Positions 22,601-33,827 of a stretch of 64,000 bases of DNA are shown one piece after another. The notes under the pieces were generated by a model that saw nothing but the letters and a program-made list of their open reading frames with translations, was not told the DNA's origin and made no database searches. The DNA comes from Diaporthe sp. PMI_573 (taxonomy: Eukaryota; Ascomycota; Sordariomycetes; Diaporthales; Diaporthaceae): assembly GCA_021399435.1 (NCBI GenBank), contig JAJTUP010000022.1:558001-622000 (forward strand). The letters run 5' to 3'. The position numbers and the translations under genes were made by a program. Position 1 is the first letter of the stretch; the number at the start of each line of letters is the position of its first letter.

Positions 22601-25600
22601 CCTCGATAGTTACTCGTCACCGTCGTCATTCGAGAACTGCAGCTCTAGCAGCCCACGCAGCGTCTTTTGACCTCCCCCCTGCTGCAAGGCTGGAACATTC
22701 CAGCCCGCACACGTGATGACGTCCACTCCCTATCTTCGATCTCGATTAAGAAATTTCGATCCCAAGATCGTAGCCTCGCCAGTGGTCTTTCACATACACG
22801 GCCCATGTTGATTTCTCTCAAGTGAAACTCATCCACGCGGAGCAGGCAGATGGTCCTGGGACTTTGTTCAGACCCATGCGATGATTGCGTTGTAAGGGCA
22901 ACTGTCTCAGACACAAGTAGAGGCCTTGTCGACACATGGGAATCTCTTAGGAAACCCATAAAGCCCAAATTTGAGACTGACATAATTCGCCACCGAGACG
23001 AGTTTCCACACTCTTGGCGTAGTATCAGGCCTTCCGGCCTGTGGTCCGCCTCCGCGCTGAACCCAGTACCAAGGAACCGATTTTACCTGCGGGTCGCCAT
23101 CAATTCTTTCGTCTTGGATCTTGGACCAGTGCCGACACGACCAATTGGCGGGTATACCCTCAAGGACGTGCTTCAAAACTGTTGACGATGCACGTAGGTG
23201 TCTTCATCTTCCAACATGTGGGTGTGGTCGTTGTGCGGACGTCATTATTCAGATTGATGTAATGGGTACAGGCGGTCTGGCCCTTAACTACGCCTGCTGC
23301 CCTGGGGTTCTGTTTAAAAATGGAGGCTGACGGGAAGATGCCAGCATGACGCCATTTCGACATATTGTCAAACTTCCCAAGGAAATACCAATCATTGTTG
23401 ACACACTCTGCACCCATTTTCGTATCTGCACAGCCAGATGAGACTTTCTGCAAGCAAGACGTCACCCTGGCGTCTTGGTGGTAAGCTCATAACGACTATC
23501 GATCCCACGGCGATGACGAGGTGGGCAACGGCTCAGCACCGACGCGTGCTTCATGTCATACCTATTCGCCAGGCTGTTGGGACCCCTGACTCGCTCATTC
23601 ATCCGCTACTGTCCCTGGTAGCAATGAGACCGAAAGTTCAAACCACGTTAGGGAGACGGTGGCAGGGTGGTGGCGAGCCGCTGATGGCATCGAGGCTTTC
23701 TCACCGGAAACATGAGCTAGTCCGTTAGTAGCCAACCACTGAGCGATCTCGTACGCTCGTCATCGTTGGATCTCGGTCCTGGGCGACGGGAGTGGACGAT
23801 CAACAGGATGTGTGGTTGAAATCGACATGCACCAGGCCCGTCGACTGTCCTCGCCAGACCCATGACGCTATCAGACCAGCAGTCGAGGGGAACGCTTGCC
23901 CTCGGACAGCACACCTTCGTCTCCGCCGGAACCAAGTCCATCTCTCAGAGAAATCCTCTCCCTGCGCTCTCGCCTCCTTCATGAGAGAACTTCCACGTCT
24001 TTTGAAGCATTGATTAAAAAATAATCGTTTGTCCTTACCACTAACCCTCGCAATATCAAGACGCTGTGGAGAACATGCGGAACGACCCAACATAGCCTAC
24101 ACCTATTCAGATGACCAGGTTGCCGTCGGCTTGGTGCCTCGTCCAGCTACTTTTTTGTCGTCCTTCAGCAGGTCAACTCAAGCTTGTGCCAGGCATCACC
24201 TCTGACGGGATCTATGGCAGCTCTCCACCGCTCGAGTCATTGCGAATCACTGCACAGCACACATATTGCCTCCTCTAGCAAGGTTTAGCCCCTGCCTTTC
24301 ATTGCTGAGTCTGGACGGAGAGTATGCTTGGTCGTCAACGCAAGCTGGATAATTGGATCTCCTGCTGCGCAGCACAAGATTTCATGATTCATATGCAACT
24401 TGTTGGTTATTCCACTCTCAAACCATTAATGCCAGTGCTTCTAGTTCCGTCCCAACTGCTACCTCGACCCTGCCAATGCCACCTTGATGCTGGTTGGAGT
24501 GGTATTGTGTATGAAGTGGGAGAAGATTCGTCCTGATCTCAAGCGATTGCCCGATATATCCTTTCAAATCGTACCATTCGAGTACCTGCGTCGGTCGCCC
24601 CATCCTCCGGTTAGCACATCAATACTACGAATGCCCCTGGACGTCAACTCAAGTGGGTTTGAATAATCACTTGGTTTACACCAGTGTCGAACGTCTTGTT
24701 GCCCCAAGCAACAAAGGAAGTTGGGCTTGGAAATTGTTCTGTTTGACCGTCCGGGTGTCGTCAATGCTCAGGTTAATAAGGTTTAGCCTCTGAACCTAAT
24801 ATAGTCTTTCACCTCCACGGTTCCGCAATCGAAGCTGAGCAGATATACGCTCCATATATTACTCATTCAAAAAGCAACAGACTTTGTTCTCAGGGTCTGC
24901 AGCCTTGTTATGTACGCAGGCAAACAGGATCAAAATCCCTGAAGAACTCAACTGTGGAATTGAGACAGAATGCTCTCTGTGATAGCCCTCTGAGCTGTTT
25001 GCGACGGCCGAGAATTCCTGACGATATAATGAAAACCACTCGCGGATAGACAAGCCAATCCAAACCTGACTTTAGTGTCTTGTTGTTTAATAGCCATCTT
25101 CGTATCAACTCCATGCGCTATCGGAGCAACGGTTTCACACCCCTTTTGGCCCACATCTATTGTAATTTGAGCTTCAGCAATCATGTATACTACGCCCTAT
25201 ATTATGCCCAACACTAGAAAGTCATCTTCGATCGATTCATTCATGAGCAAAACAGTAACACAAATGTGACGTCATACCTCCGGTGTCCTAGGTATCTATC
25301 CACCAGCCTAGGCTTAGTTGCTGACGATCTTAACTAGTGATTTCCTTCTCTCGAGACTTCCAGTGGCTCTATCGGCCAAAACAGCCCGAAAAGTCCCCAT
25401 GCAGGATAGATAATCAGATTGTCAGAGAATCAGACCACAAATTGGTTTGAGGTCCTTCCAGAAACGCCCGCTTTAGTTCTGCCGACTAGCCGAATTGCAA
25501 TCATAGTCCCCGCCCAGCTTCTACTTCTTCAACACGGCCCACAATTAATTCCTACTTACGCTGCGTCATAGGGGGAAGAGGCAACAGTATGCAATTCTCT

Positions 25601-26091
25601 GTGCTCTGGCTCTTGTCGCCAGCGCTTGTACATGCACTGTGTGAGTGTCCTCCGTGATTCATGACAATTAAATGATTTCGCCCCAATCTGGCTACGTTCA
25701 TATATGTATGGTTGAACGGTGTGTTGTATGACATTGTCTTTCAAACTCTTAAAGTAGTCATCCTATCGGTTATGTGAGCTTGGAGGGGAGGGGGGCGATT
25801 GTGTGTCTCTCTTGACAGCAGGCACCCATTGCATCATCTGAAAACATCAAGTCGCAAATTTCTCCTTCATACATGGCAGTATATCTGCATATGTGGCTAT
25901 AAGGACTTGTTATAAATAGACCGGTTTATGGTACCCATACTGCTCACAGAATACTAAGCCAGTCCTGGATCACAGTTTGTTTATTGGATGACCTAGGTAG
26001 AGCAACAGGCCCCCAAAACTTCTCACTCATCATCTTTTTGATGTCTGAGAATGCTCATGAAATGCCACTTCCTCTCAATACTAAATATCTC
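19687..26091. other. Gene-poor 6.4-kb stretch
   Basis: No gene could be supported here. The longest open frame (21005-21988, plus) starts at GTG and has no domain-like pattern. The only clear structure is the inverted repeat at 21876-22130. Confidence 0.45.
21876..22130. repeat. Inverted repeat with 26-bp perfect arms and diverged inner arms
   Basis: The segment 21876-21901 is the exact reverse complement of 22105-22130 (both contain CCCGTCTGCAAAAGAAACCG in one orientation). The homology continues inward less perfectly (a stretch with ACCACAACCA faces TGGTTGTGG) around an AT-rich centre near 21975-22030. No open frame lies between the arms. This could be two head-to-head copies of a short element or a MITE-like relic. 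Confidence 0.7.
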
Positions 26092-27448
26092 CTAGCACCT
26101 GCTAGGACACAGCTCACGGATGAATATATCCGCAGCTCTCTCGCCGATCATCAGAGCAGTGCTCATTGTGTTTCCAGCAACGTTCTTGGGCGCGATGCTT
26201 AGGTCGGCCACTTTTAGGCCCTTGACACCGTACAGGCTGAGGTTCTCATCTACCACGCCCATTTGCTGCACCGACGCCATCTTGCACGTACCAAGGGGAT
26301 GCCAGGTCGTCCCGACTCGTGTACGGAGGAAGTCCTCGATGGCCACATCGTCCTCGGGTCGGTACTCCCCGTCTATGGTAGACCCATTGCCCCCAGTCTC
26401 TTCAAGGAGAGAGGATACCTTGGAGCCTTCTGGGAAGGCCGGATGCTGCTCAGGGATATCACCGCCGAAGAAACGCATGCCTTGCGCCACACGGCGTTGT
26501 TTCTTATAAGCCCACACCTGGGCTTTGAGGTCAATGTCGTCAGCGTCCGACAGGTATCCTGTCTTGAAATCGACGTCTTCGTCTATATTCGGGCCGGTGA
26601 TATGCTATTGGTCATTCCTTATCAGCATTTTATCATGTTAGTTATTGCATCGATTCGAGACAAATGAAGGCTCGGGCTTACCACATGGCCCCGTGAATAC
26701 GGATATGTTGTGTAGGTGCAAATCGTGAAGTATTCATCCGGTGGGAAGGGAGTAGGATCACCGAGGATGCTTTCGTTCGTGTCAGCACAAATACAGAGCC
26801 TATCCAGGATCATAATCCTCACCCAGTGACCAGGATCATCGAGATAAGAGGTTTGCTCTTTATGTCCTTGAAGTCTTGATCCCAAGCTTGCCGGAACCTT
26901 GGCTCAAGGCTGTCGACTTCAGTTGCCGTCGGGCGGATCTTGGCCGCGGCGTCAACACCATTCCAGCTCAGTATTTTGTCGTTGTTTGCTAGCAGCTCCG
27001 GGATCTGCCTGGTTCCGTTGTAAATGCTCTCCCAGCTATCTTCTGGCGGCATATCGGCCTTGTATGTATACAAAGACGTTTGATGGTCTTGGCACCCATG
27101 GCCCACACCGGGCAGGTGGGCTACAATGGGGACACACGCGTGCTGCAAAACCTCTCGGTCACCGATGCCTGACCTTTCGAGGATAGCCGGGCTGCCGAAA
27201 GCACCAGCTGTAACGACTACCATCTTCCTTGTCCTCACTGCCCCAGTAGCAGGCTTCGCGGCAGTAGGGTCGTCCATAAGCTCCGGGTTAGGTCTGAACT
27301 CCACGCCTGTGGCTCGTTTGCCCTCGTCCAAGATGACCCGTGTCACCTGCGACCCAACGAGAACGTGGAGGTTCGGATGATCGCCGTCCTGCAAGCGCGG
27401 GTGCAAGTAAGCGTGCGCGGCATCCTGACGCTTGCCGTCTTTAGGACA
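26092..27448 (-). pseudogene. 5'-truncated GMC alcohol (methanol) oxidase gene
   Basis: The C-terminal part of an alcohol-oxidase-like GMC flavoprotein is encoded in three exons (about 27448-26823, 26769-26682, 26604-26092) with introns of 53 and 77 nt. Both joins restore family sequence (VTG then ILGDPTPFPP; YSRGHV then HITGPNIDED). Visible motifs are DGKRQDAAHAYLHP, TAGAFGSPAILERSG, the catalytic TTWHPLGTCKM and NVAGNTMSTALMIGE. The first 230 or so residues expected for the family, including the GxGxxG FAD-binding start, are missing. Upstream the frame stays open to 27805 but the sequence is unrelated to GMC proteins. The active enzyme would oxidise primary alcohols in the peroxisome, and this copy should be inactive. 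No PTS1 signal is seen (it ends CPSRC). Confidence 0.75.
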
Positions 27449-28059
27449 GCTTCTGACTTGAACATGGTAGTGATGGCACCGCCTTCCTCCGGGAGATACT
27501 TGGCTCGGAGCTGGTGTCTGTAGTTCCCAAGGCACAAACGTGATGCCAGATCGTCCCAGTGCCGAATAGGAACCTTTACACAGCCGCGGGGAGGTGTGCA
27601 TGCTGCAGAAGTGGTGCCCGATGCTTTCGGATTTGCCACTACCGGCATTGTGCTGATTACTCATGACCCATGAGCCTCCCAATTGCAATGTTCCCAATAT
27701 GATAGAGGCCATTGAGTCTGAGAAGGTCCAGGTTGATACATCATAGTCGGCTATTTCCACAGCTGGGCGGAAGGGGTTTCCCACGATCCTCGTGCGGCCT
27801 GACACGTGCGGGAACGGTACACGTTGGCGGCCCGCGGGTCGTTAATACCTGTGGTGAAACAGTAATACCATACATGTCACATAGTATTTCACCAAGCGAA
27901 GTGACTATCTGCTTACCTGAGGTATTGGCCTTGGATGCTGCGTCGCTCCTGTCTGTCACCTTCCGTCCACCTTGAGAGTCAAACGGACCAATTTATAATC
28001 ATACCTCTCCTCGCACAGTCCGAAACACTTTGCGTGCTTCGCAGCCCAGACCTGCTACC

Positions 28060-29347
28060 ATGAGCTCTGAACGAGGCGTATCTGTCACGCCCACTGGCTC
28101 TGCTGAGCCCCAGGCCAGCCGCAAGCGTCGTCGCCTCCCAACACCTCCCACCAGTTCTTCCCCCGACAGTTCCTGCGATTCCAAACTCCAGCCGCCACCT
28201 CTACCTTATGTTCCCGGCCCGTGCTTCGACATCAAGCCACACAATCCTCCACCCCCTTGGACAACGGTGCCTGGTACGAGAAGCCAGATCCCAAAGAGTG
28301 GAACAGGGACCCGTGGCCCAGGGGTAAAGGGGCACCTGATGCTGTCGTCGAGCAGTTGCTCGCACACCCGCCCAGGAAGACAATCCCTCACCCAGACCAG
28401 ACGGCGCGTTGCTTGCAGGTTACCCACCAGATCCGCTGCGGCGATCCCTGTAAAGCCCAGGTGGTGCGATGCCTCGTCGAAGGGAGAGACCTGGTCGCTA
28501 AAATCTTCGACCCCCTGTATGTCGAGCTCGATTATGAGTGGGATTTTCCGCCTACGTACTTTAGCGAGCGCTTCTATTCGTGTGAGGCGGCCGCCTATAC
28601 GAGGATCAAAGAGCGTGGTCTTGACGGGAGGTTTTACCCCTAAGTTCGAAGGATGCTGGTTTTTCGAGCTGCTACTACCCGAAGTCAAGGGCCGTGTAGT
28701 CCGACGAGAGGTTCGCCTCATCCTGCAGCAGTTCATCCCCGGCGAGACCATGCAGGCCCTGATGGAACGGGGAGAAGTGGAAAAAGTCGATCCACAGGTG
28801 CGGATGGACCTCCTGTCCCGGATGATGGAGGCGTGCAGCCAGCTCAACTTCATTGGTGTGATGAACGATGACGTGCATCCAAGGAACTTGATCATGGCCA
28901 AGAACGCAGAAAACGAGTGGAATATCACGCTCATTGACTTCAGCCACTCTCGAGTGAAGGACTTACCCAACTCTAAGTGGCGGACTCGCCTCGGCGAGGA
29001 CCTGGAGTTGCCCGAGTCTCCGATCACGACTTTCTGGGGTTCTTGGCCTGACGGTTGTTCTGACTGGGTACCCAAGCAATATGACGGCGAAACCAAGGAC
29101 AGCTTCGAGGGGGCGTTCAAATGGATGAAGGATAGGTGGGAGGGGTCTAGCCAGTACGAGCCTATCAACTACGGGTGGGTGCGGGGGCCCTCCGAAGACG
29201 ACTCTACCGAAGATGATGCTAGCGAGGAGGACTCCAGCGATGACAACTCTAGCGAAGATGGCCCTTTCGAACGCGATCCTACCGAAGAGGATTCTACCAC
29301 CGACAGCTATACTACCAGACGACTCTAGCGAAGACGACTCAGACTAA
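28060..29347 (+). pseudogene. Fungal protein-kinase-like gene with compensating frameshifts
   Basis: An open frame from ATG 28060 to the TAG at 29326-29328 looks intact, but its N-lobe is encoded in another frame. In the frame of position 28221 one reads AQVVRCLVEGRDLVAKIF (with the beta-3 lysine) and YSCEAAAYTRIKERGLDG, up to about 28640. The first frame then resumes with KFEGCWFFELLLP, FIPGETMQALME, GVMNDDVHPRNLIM (catalytic loop) and LIDFSHSR (metal-binding loop). The simplest history is one base lost in the C-run near 28251-28255 and one base gained in the T4/C4 run near 28632-28640. The acidic tail (repeated EDDS units) also seems frameshifted near 29315; another frame ends SSEDDSD at 29345-29347. 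Intact relatives are uncharacterised fungal kinase-like proteins. It is divergent from the alcohol oxidase relic. Confidence 0.65.
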
Positions 29348-30625
29348 AGGCGGCCCATGAAAGATGAATTCAAGCATAGGAAAATTGAATCATTTGTCAT
29401 CAGGCGAGGCAGTGGCATGAATCTCTTAGTGATTTCACTTGTTTAGATGTCATTACCAAGCCAAAAGCTCAACGAGCAACAGCAACACCATTAGATGCCG
29501 GATGTGCGGCTGTGTGTGTAAATTATTTCAACAAAGCTTGCAGCGCCTGAAGCCGTCTCCTGTCGAGGGACCGCCCTGTTGTGCCTCCGATTCCGTGCAT
29601 CTGTATTCGCAAAGAGAGTCACCATTAAAATGAAGACGTAACAAGCCTTACATGAGAAAGAAAATACTAATATCATCGAATGTACCAGTTCACTTTCAAT
29701 ACGATTCCGATTGACCGAGATTCAATTCTTCCCAATGACTGGAGGGTGCTAAGACAACTTGACCCGATGGCGTTTATGATCAAGCTGGCCGTCACAAATG
29801 ACTTCTTCCATCAACCTTGGAATGATTGCCAACAGTATTCAAGCGCATGTAGACCAATGCCAGACATCTCCAGCTACTGAACAACTCAGTCACATGAACA
29901 AAGAGTTGATCACTTCAAGCTTACCTGGTCAGAGAACAATTGGTTCCCCGGTCTCTTAACGCGGGCTAGACAGTGGTTTTAACATTGCCTACTTCTTCAC
30001 TAGTTGGATGCCAATGCTAGATTCATTTAAAGTCAATCCAATTGAGTTCAGTCGATCGACTCGAGCCACACACGGATGTGTGTTAGTAGCCCTTGCAAGC
30101 CGAGCCAAATTGGTCAGCGTGTGGATTTGGAAACTGTGGATTTGGTGACCGTTGAAGGGACCGCACGCCCGGCCCGGCTGTGGCCAATCAGAAGGGCCGG
30201 TCTGGCTTAGTCAGCAGAGGGCTGGCCACTACACCAAGTGCTTCGGCGCCCACGATGGCGATGACTTCCTTTCTTCTTTCCGTAGCAAGAATCGAACCCG
30301 TACCCAGACACGTACGGTGGTTCCTTTTGCTCGCCCCTATTTGCACGTGCAAAGACCCCCTGACCTAAGGCATCAGGGCCGTACCAACAGAAACGGTCTC
30401 GCTGAGCACTATGAATACATCGTAACAAAATCCAGTGGTAATTTAAAAAAAAAAAAATGCATGCCCCATGGCGCTCTACAAATTATGATCTGTGGGGGCT
30501 CAGTCCGTACTTACCAGGCCCGGGGAGAACGCAGCACTGGGCAAGACATATGAGTGATGAGAAACTGAAGGGTGGTCCAATACTGGGTATTATTATTCTA
30601 TAGATGCGTGCCTCTTAAACATCAT
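29348..30625. other. Intergenic
   Basis: About 1.3 kb has no supported gene. It contains an A13 run near 30446. A tRNA-like T-arm string on the minus strand near 30290 was examined and not accepted. Confidence 0.45.
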
Positions 30626-31723
30626 TTAGCTGTCATACTCAAAGACAGCCTTCATCTCCTCACTCGTGTAGCCGGCATTGATAGCCAGTTGCAGCAAGAT
30701 CCTCGCCTTTTGCGGGCTCAGGAAACCACCGCCGTACATGCCGTCGACATCCTTGGGCTCAACATAGCCGTCCATGGTCCTCCGCGAGACGACAACCTGA
30801 GTTCCATTGTCAGCAATAAGCCCCTCGACAACATCCAGTCCGTCGTCCGTCCACCCGCCAGCTCCGACGCCAGCAAGAACCAGACCCTCTGCACCATTCT
30901 CCACCGCGGCTGTCGCAAGCGAGGCGTCGAGGTCCTGGTACCCGTAGAGTACGTCCACCTGAGGCAGCGACTTCGTTTCAGCAACGTCAAAGTAGGTTTT
31001 GCCGACGGGCAGCGCCGGTGCGTAGTAAAAGACGGGCTTGACGTTCACAAACACGCCGAGGAAGCCCTCCTCATACGCCTTAAACGTGTCCATGGCGTTC
31101 GCGTTGGTCTTGGAGGCAAACCACGCGCTGACGATGCGATCGTTGAGAACTACCATGACGCCCCTGTCCTTCGCGGAGTCGCTGGCCGCGAGGGTGACGG
31201 CCTCGAGGAGGTTGATGGGCCCGTCGGCGCTGATGGCTGTGGCTGGCCGCATCGACCCGGCAACAACGATAGGTTTGGAGCTGTTCAGAGTCAAGTCGAG
31301 AAAGAAGGCGGATTCCTCGAGGGTATCGGTGCCGTGGGTCACGACCACGCCCTGGACCGCCGGGTCCTCGAGCGCCTCGGCCACAAGCCTCGTCATGTTG
31401 AGCAGCACTGCGTCCGTGATAGCGTTGCTGTCCACGCTCGTCACCTGCACGCCGCGCACGTTGGAAACGTTGGCCAGCTCCGGCACCGCGTCGATGAGCA
31501 CGTCCACGCCCAGGGCGCCCGCCTTGTACCCCGTCGTCTGCGACTGGGATCCTGCACTACCAGCGATGGTACCACCTGTCGCGAAGATGGTGATGTTGGG
31601 CAGGCTGGCGTTGTAAGCCGTGTCTCGCTTGGAGAGCTGGATGTGCGCCTGGGGAGGAAGCGCCTGCGGCGCGGCGAGGGCCAAGGCCCCGAGGGAGGCC
31701 ACGGTGATGAGACTTTGGAGCAT
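30626..31723 (-). CDS. Secreted L-asparaginase (type II)
   Basis: An intronless gene encodes 365 residues. A signal peptide (MLQSLITVASLGALALAAP) is followed by an asparaginase/glutaminase fold. The first active-site loop is FATGGTIAGS and the second is THGTDTLEESAF, giving the two catalytic Thr and the Asp; GSMRPATAISADGP is also present. Several N-glycosylation sites (for example NAS, NIT, NMT, NSS) fit secretion. The enzyme would hydrolyse asparagine to aspartate and ammonia outside the cell for nitrogen supply. A TATATAAA box lies 143 bp upstream, and an array of 87-bp repeats lies beyond it. Identification is firm. Confidence 0.95.
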   Translation of the reverse strand: MLQSLITVASLGALALAAPQALPPQAHIQLSKRDTAYNASLPNITIFATGGTIAGSAGSQSQTTGYKAGALGVDVLIDAVPELANVSNVRGVQVTSVDSNAITDAVLLNMTRLVAEALEDPAVQGVVVTHGTDTLEESAFFLDLTLNSSKPIVVAGSMRPATAISADGPINLLEAVTLAASDSAKDRGVMVVLNDRIVSAWFASKTNANAMDTFKAYEEGFLGVFVNVKPVFYYAPALPVGKTYFDVAETKSLPQVDVLYGYQDLDASLATAAVENGAEGLVLAGVGAGGWTDDGLDVVEGLIADNGTQVVVSRRTMDGYVEPKDVDGMYGGGFLSPQKARILLQLAINAGYTSEEMKAVFEYDS

Positions 31724-31865
31724 CTTGATTGAAGGTGGACAAGATTATAAGTGACGAGGGGAGGGATAGCTATCGCCCCGGTTTGAGGATGGCTCGAGCG
31801 CGCTTCCAAAGGAGTGAAGATGCCTGGAGAGTTCCCATCACCACACTCGAGAAGATTTCCCGGCG

Positions 31866-31873
31866 TTTATATA
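31866..31873 (-). promoter_or_regulatory. TATA box of the asparaginase gene
   Basis: TATATAAA on the minus strand lies 143 bp upstream of the asparaginase ATG. Its position and perfect match support it as the core promoter. Confidence 0.6.
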
Positions 31874-32020
31874 TCTGTTTCACGCTGGATGCGTCGATGA
31901 TCATAATCATTCAAGTCCCCAGCCTCATCACGACACCGACGCATACCGCTTATTCCAGACGTGCTTGGCCTTGAGCCTCACACCACGCACGTACCCATCC
32001 TCCCACAAAGGCCGCACCCC

Positions 32021-32430
32021 TATTACCCCTACAAAACTGCCATCGTATCCACAAATGGCATCAACATGAGCACTTATACAAGCCCCGAACAGGAATGTTA
32101 TGAACCTATTACCCCTACAAAACTGCCACCGTCTCCACAATGGCACTCGACATGAGTCTTCCAACACTAGTCCGAGCAGGAACGCGATCGAACTTATTAC
32201 CCCTACAAAACTGCCACCGTACCCACATTCATGGGCCAGCACGAGTCTTTGCGCTCTTCTAGATCGGAACACCACAGACTCTATTACCCCTTCAAAACTC
32301 CCAGATGGCCCACAATCCCGCCCAGCACGAGTCTTTGCACAATATCTGGCAAGAATATCACCACCTCCTATTACCCCTACAAAACTCCCCAAACGTACCA
32401 ACTGTACCCGCACTCATATGAGCCCTACTC
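32021..32430. repeat. Array of five ~87-bp degenerate repeats upstream of asparaginase
   Basis: Copies begin at 32021, 32107, 32195, 32282 and 32369. Each opens with TATTACCCCTACAAAACT or a one-base variant, followed by a less conserved part that often holds AGCACGAGTCTTTGC or a related string. Spacing is 86-88 bp. On the minus strand each copy carries AGGGG, the core of the fungal stress response element. The array lies about 150-560 bp upstream of the asparaginase TATA box. Confidence 0.85.
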
Positions 32431-33827
32431 TTTTTTATTCCCGCACCTCGCAGACAAAGAAAAGAGCTGCCTTTGCATTTCGTAAAAATTTATGCATTCT
32501 TACGTCGGCCGTGGATACGCGTGTGGGGAGGCCGAGACGTCGCCCAGCATCGAAGAGCCGCCTCAGTGTTGAGGATGAATCCCGGCATTTTTGGGCAGGG
32601 GGTTGGATGGGTGGGTATATATCTACAAAAGGAGGGAAGACTTTGCCGATGATAAACGCACGTGCAAACACTACAGGAGGCCGGAGGTGCCCTCAGTCTG
32701 GAGATGTCCTCATCGTGCACAGACATCTAGTAAAGCAGCGGTGGGAGGATCATTCGAGAAAGTCCGAGATCGCGAAAGTAGACGAGTTATAATTTACAAG
32801 CCCTTGGCAGGCGTATAATCTGCATGAGCGCAATAACAGAGCCGCTTTGCACCACCACCGACGCCTTTTTGAAATTCTCATCCAAGAAAACCTGAATCAG
32901 GGACGGATTGCTTGCAGAGACCAGGGGGCGGGATGATGCGCATTGATCAAGTACGGTAGCAGGGCAACTGGAGTTTGATGTGGGCCATTTCAAAACTATA
33001 ATCATCAAAGGCCCGCAGATCAGGCGGAGCCGGGGCGGAGCCGGACTTGATCTGTTTGCTCCACCCTCTCCCGCGCTCACCTGGGATCCGGAGGCTCTCT
33101 GCGGGAAGGCCGTCAACGTGCCGGGGCGTGTGAGGGTGTGGGGACAACGTTTTGGGGAATATTTTGTGCTGTGTGCTAACAACATCTAATATGTTCCTGC
33201 GTAGGCTGGTCTGCTGCCCTCATCGGACTCGTCAGTTCTACTAATGTGGCATGTGGTGATTGTGATTGTGGTTGCTTCGAATGCACTTTAGCCGTGACTT
33301 CTTTCCGACAAATTACCTTTGGCCTACGATATAGAAAACCGAGACTGTGGCTCATCGATGAATAATATGCTATTACTACCTGGTCACACACCGACCATAT
33401 CAGGAGCGACACCCTGTGCCTTAAAATCCCCCCCCCGGGGTCTCGACCCTCAAGCACGACAGCCTGTGTATACGGTGCCGAGGTCGACAACTCTGCTTCA
33501 CAGATAATCCTAGGATATCTTCTTCTCAACTGGCAATGGCGGGCTCTACCTTGCCACAGATGTAATAAGCGAGTTATTCCTTTAAGTTCTTCGTGTGTAC
33601 TATACCAAAAACTGCTATTCCCGATCCAGCTTTTCCGTCGCCAGCAGAACAACTATGCGGAGAAATCAACTCTCCGCTTTTCGTTGGGGGGTATATTCAG
33701 ATGAAAAACGCAGGACATGATATCATCAAGTAAACAGACACACACATCACACATAAACTCTCTCTTCCAAACAAATACAGAGAGGCACGGAGGGTTGAGA
33801 CGATCATGGATCGGGGCATCCAGTCCC
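32431..33827. other. Intergenic between asparaginase promoter repeats and Zn2Cys6 gene
   Basis: No convincing gene is visible. Short frames on both strands lack domains. Confidence 0.45.

Noticed and set aside
30270..30420. tRNA-like T-arm on the minus strand (GGGTTCGATTC)
   Set aside because: The T-stem pairs poorly and no matching acceptor or D-arm was found.
32021..32430. CRISPR-like pattern of short conserved heads and variable spacers
   Set aside because: The genome is eukaryotic, the spacers are related to each other, and no cas-like gene is present. It is a degenerate tandem repeat.
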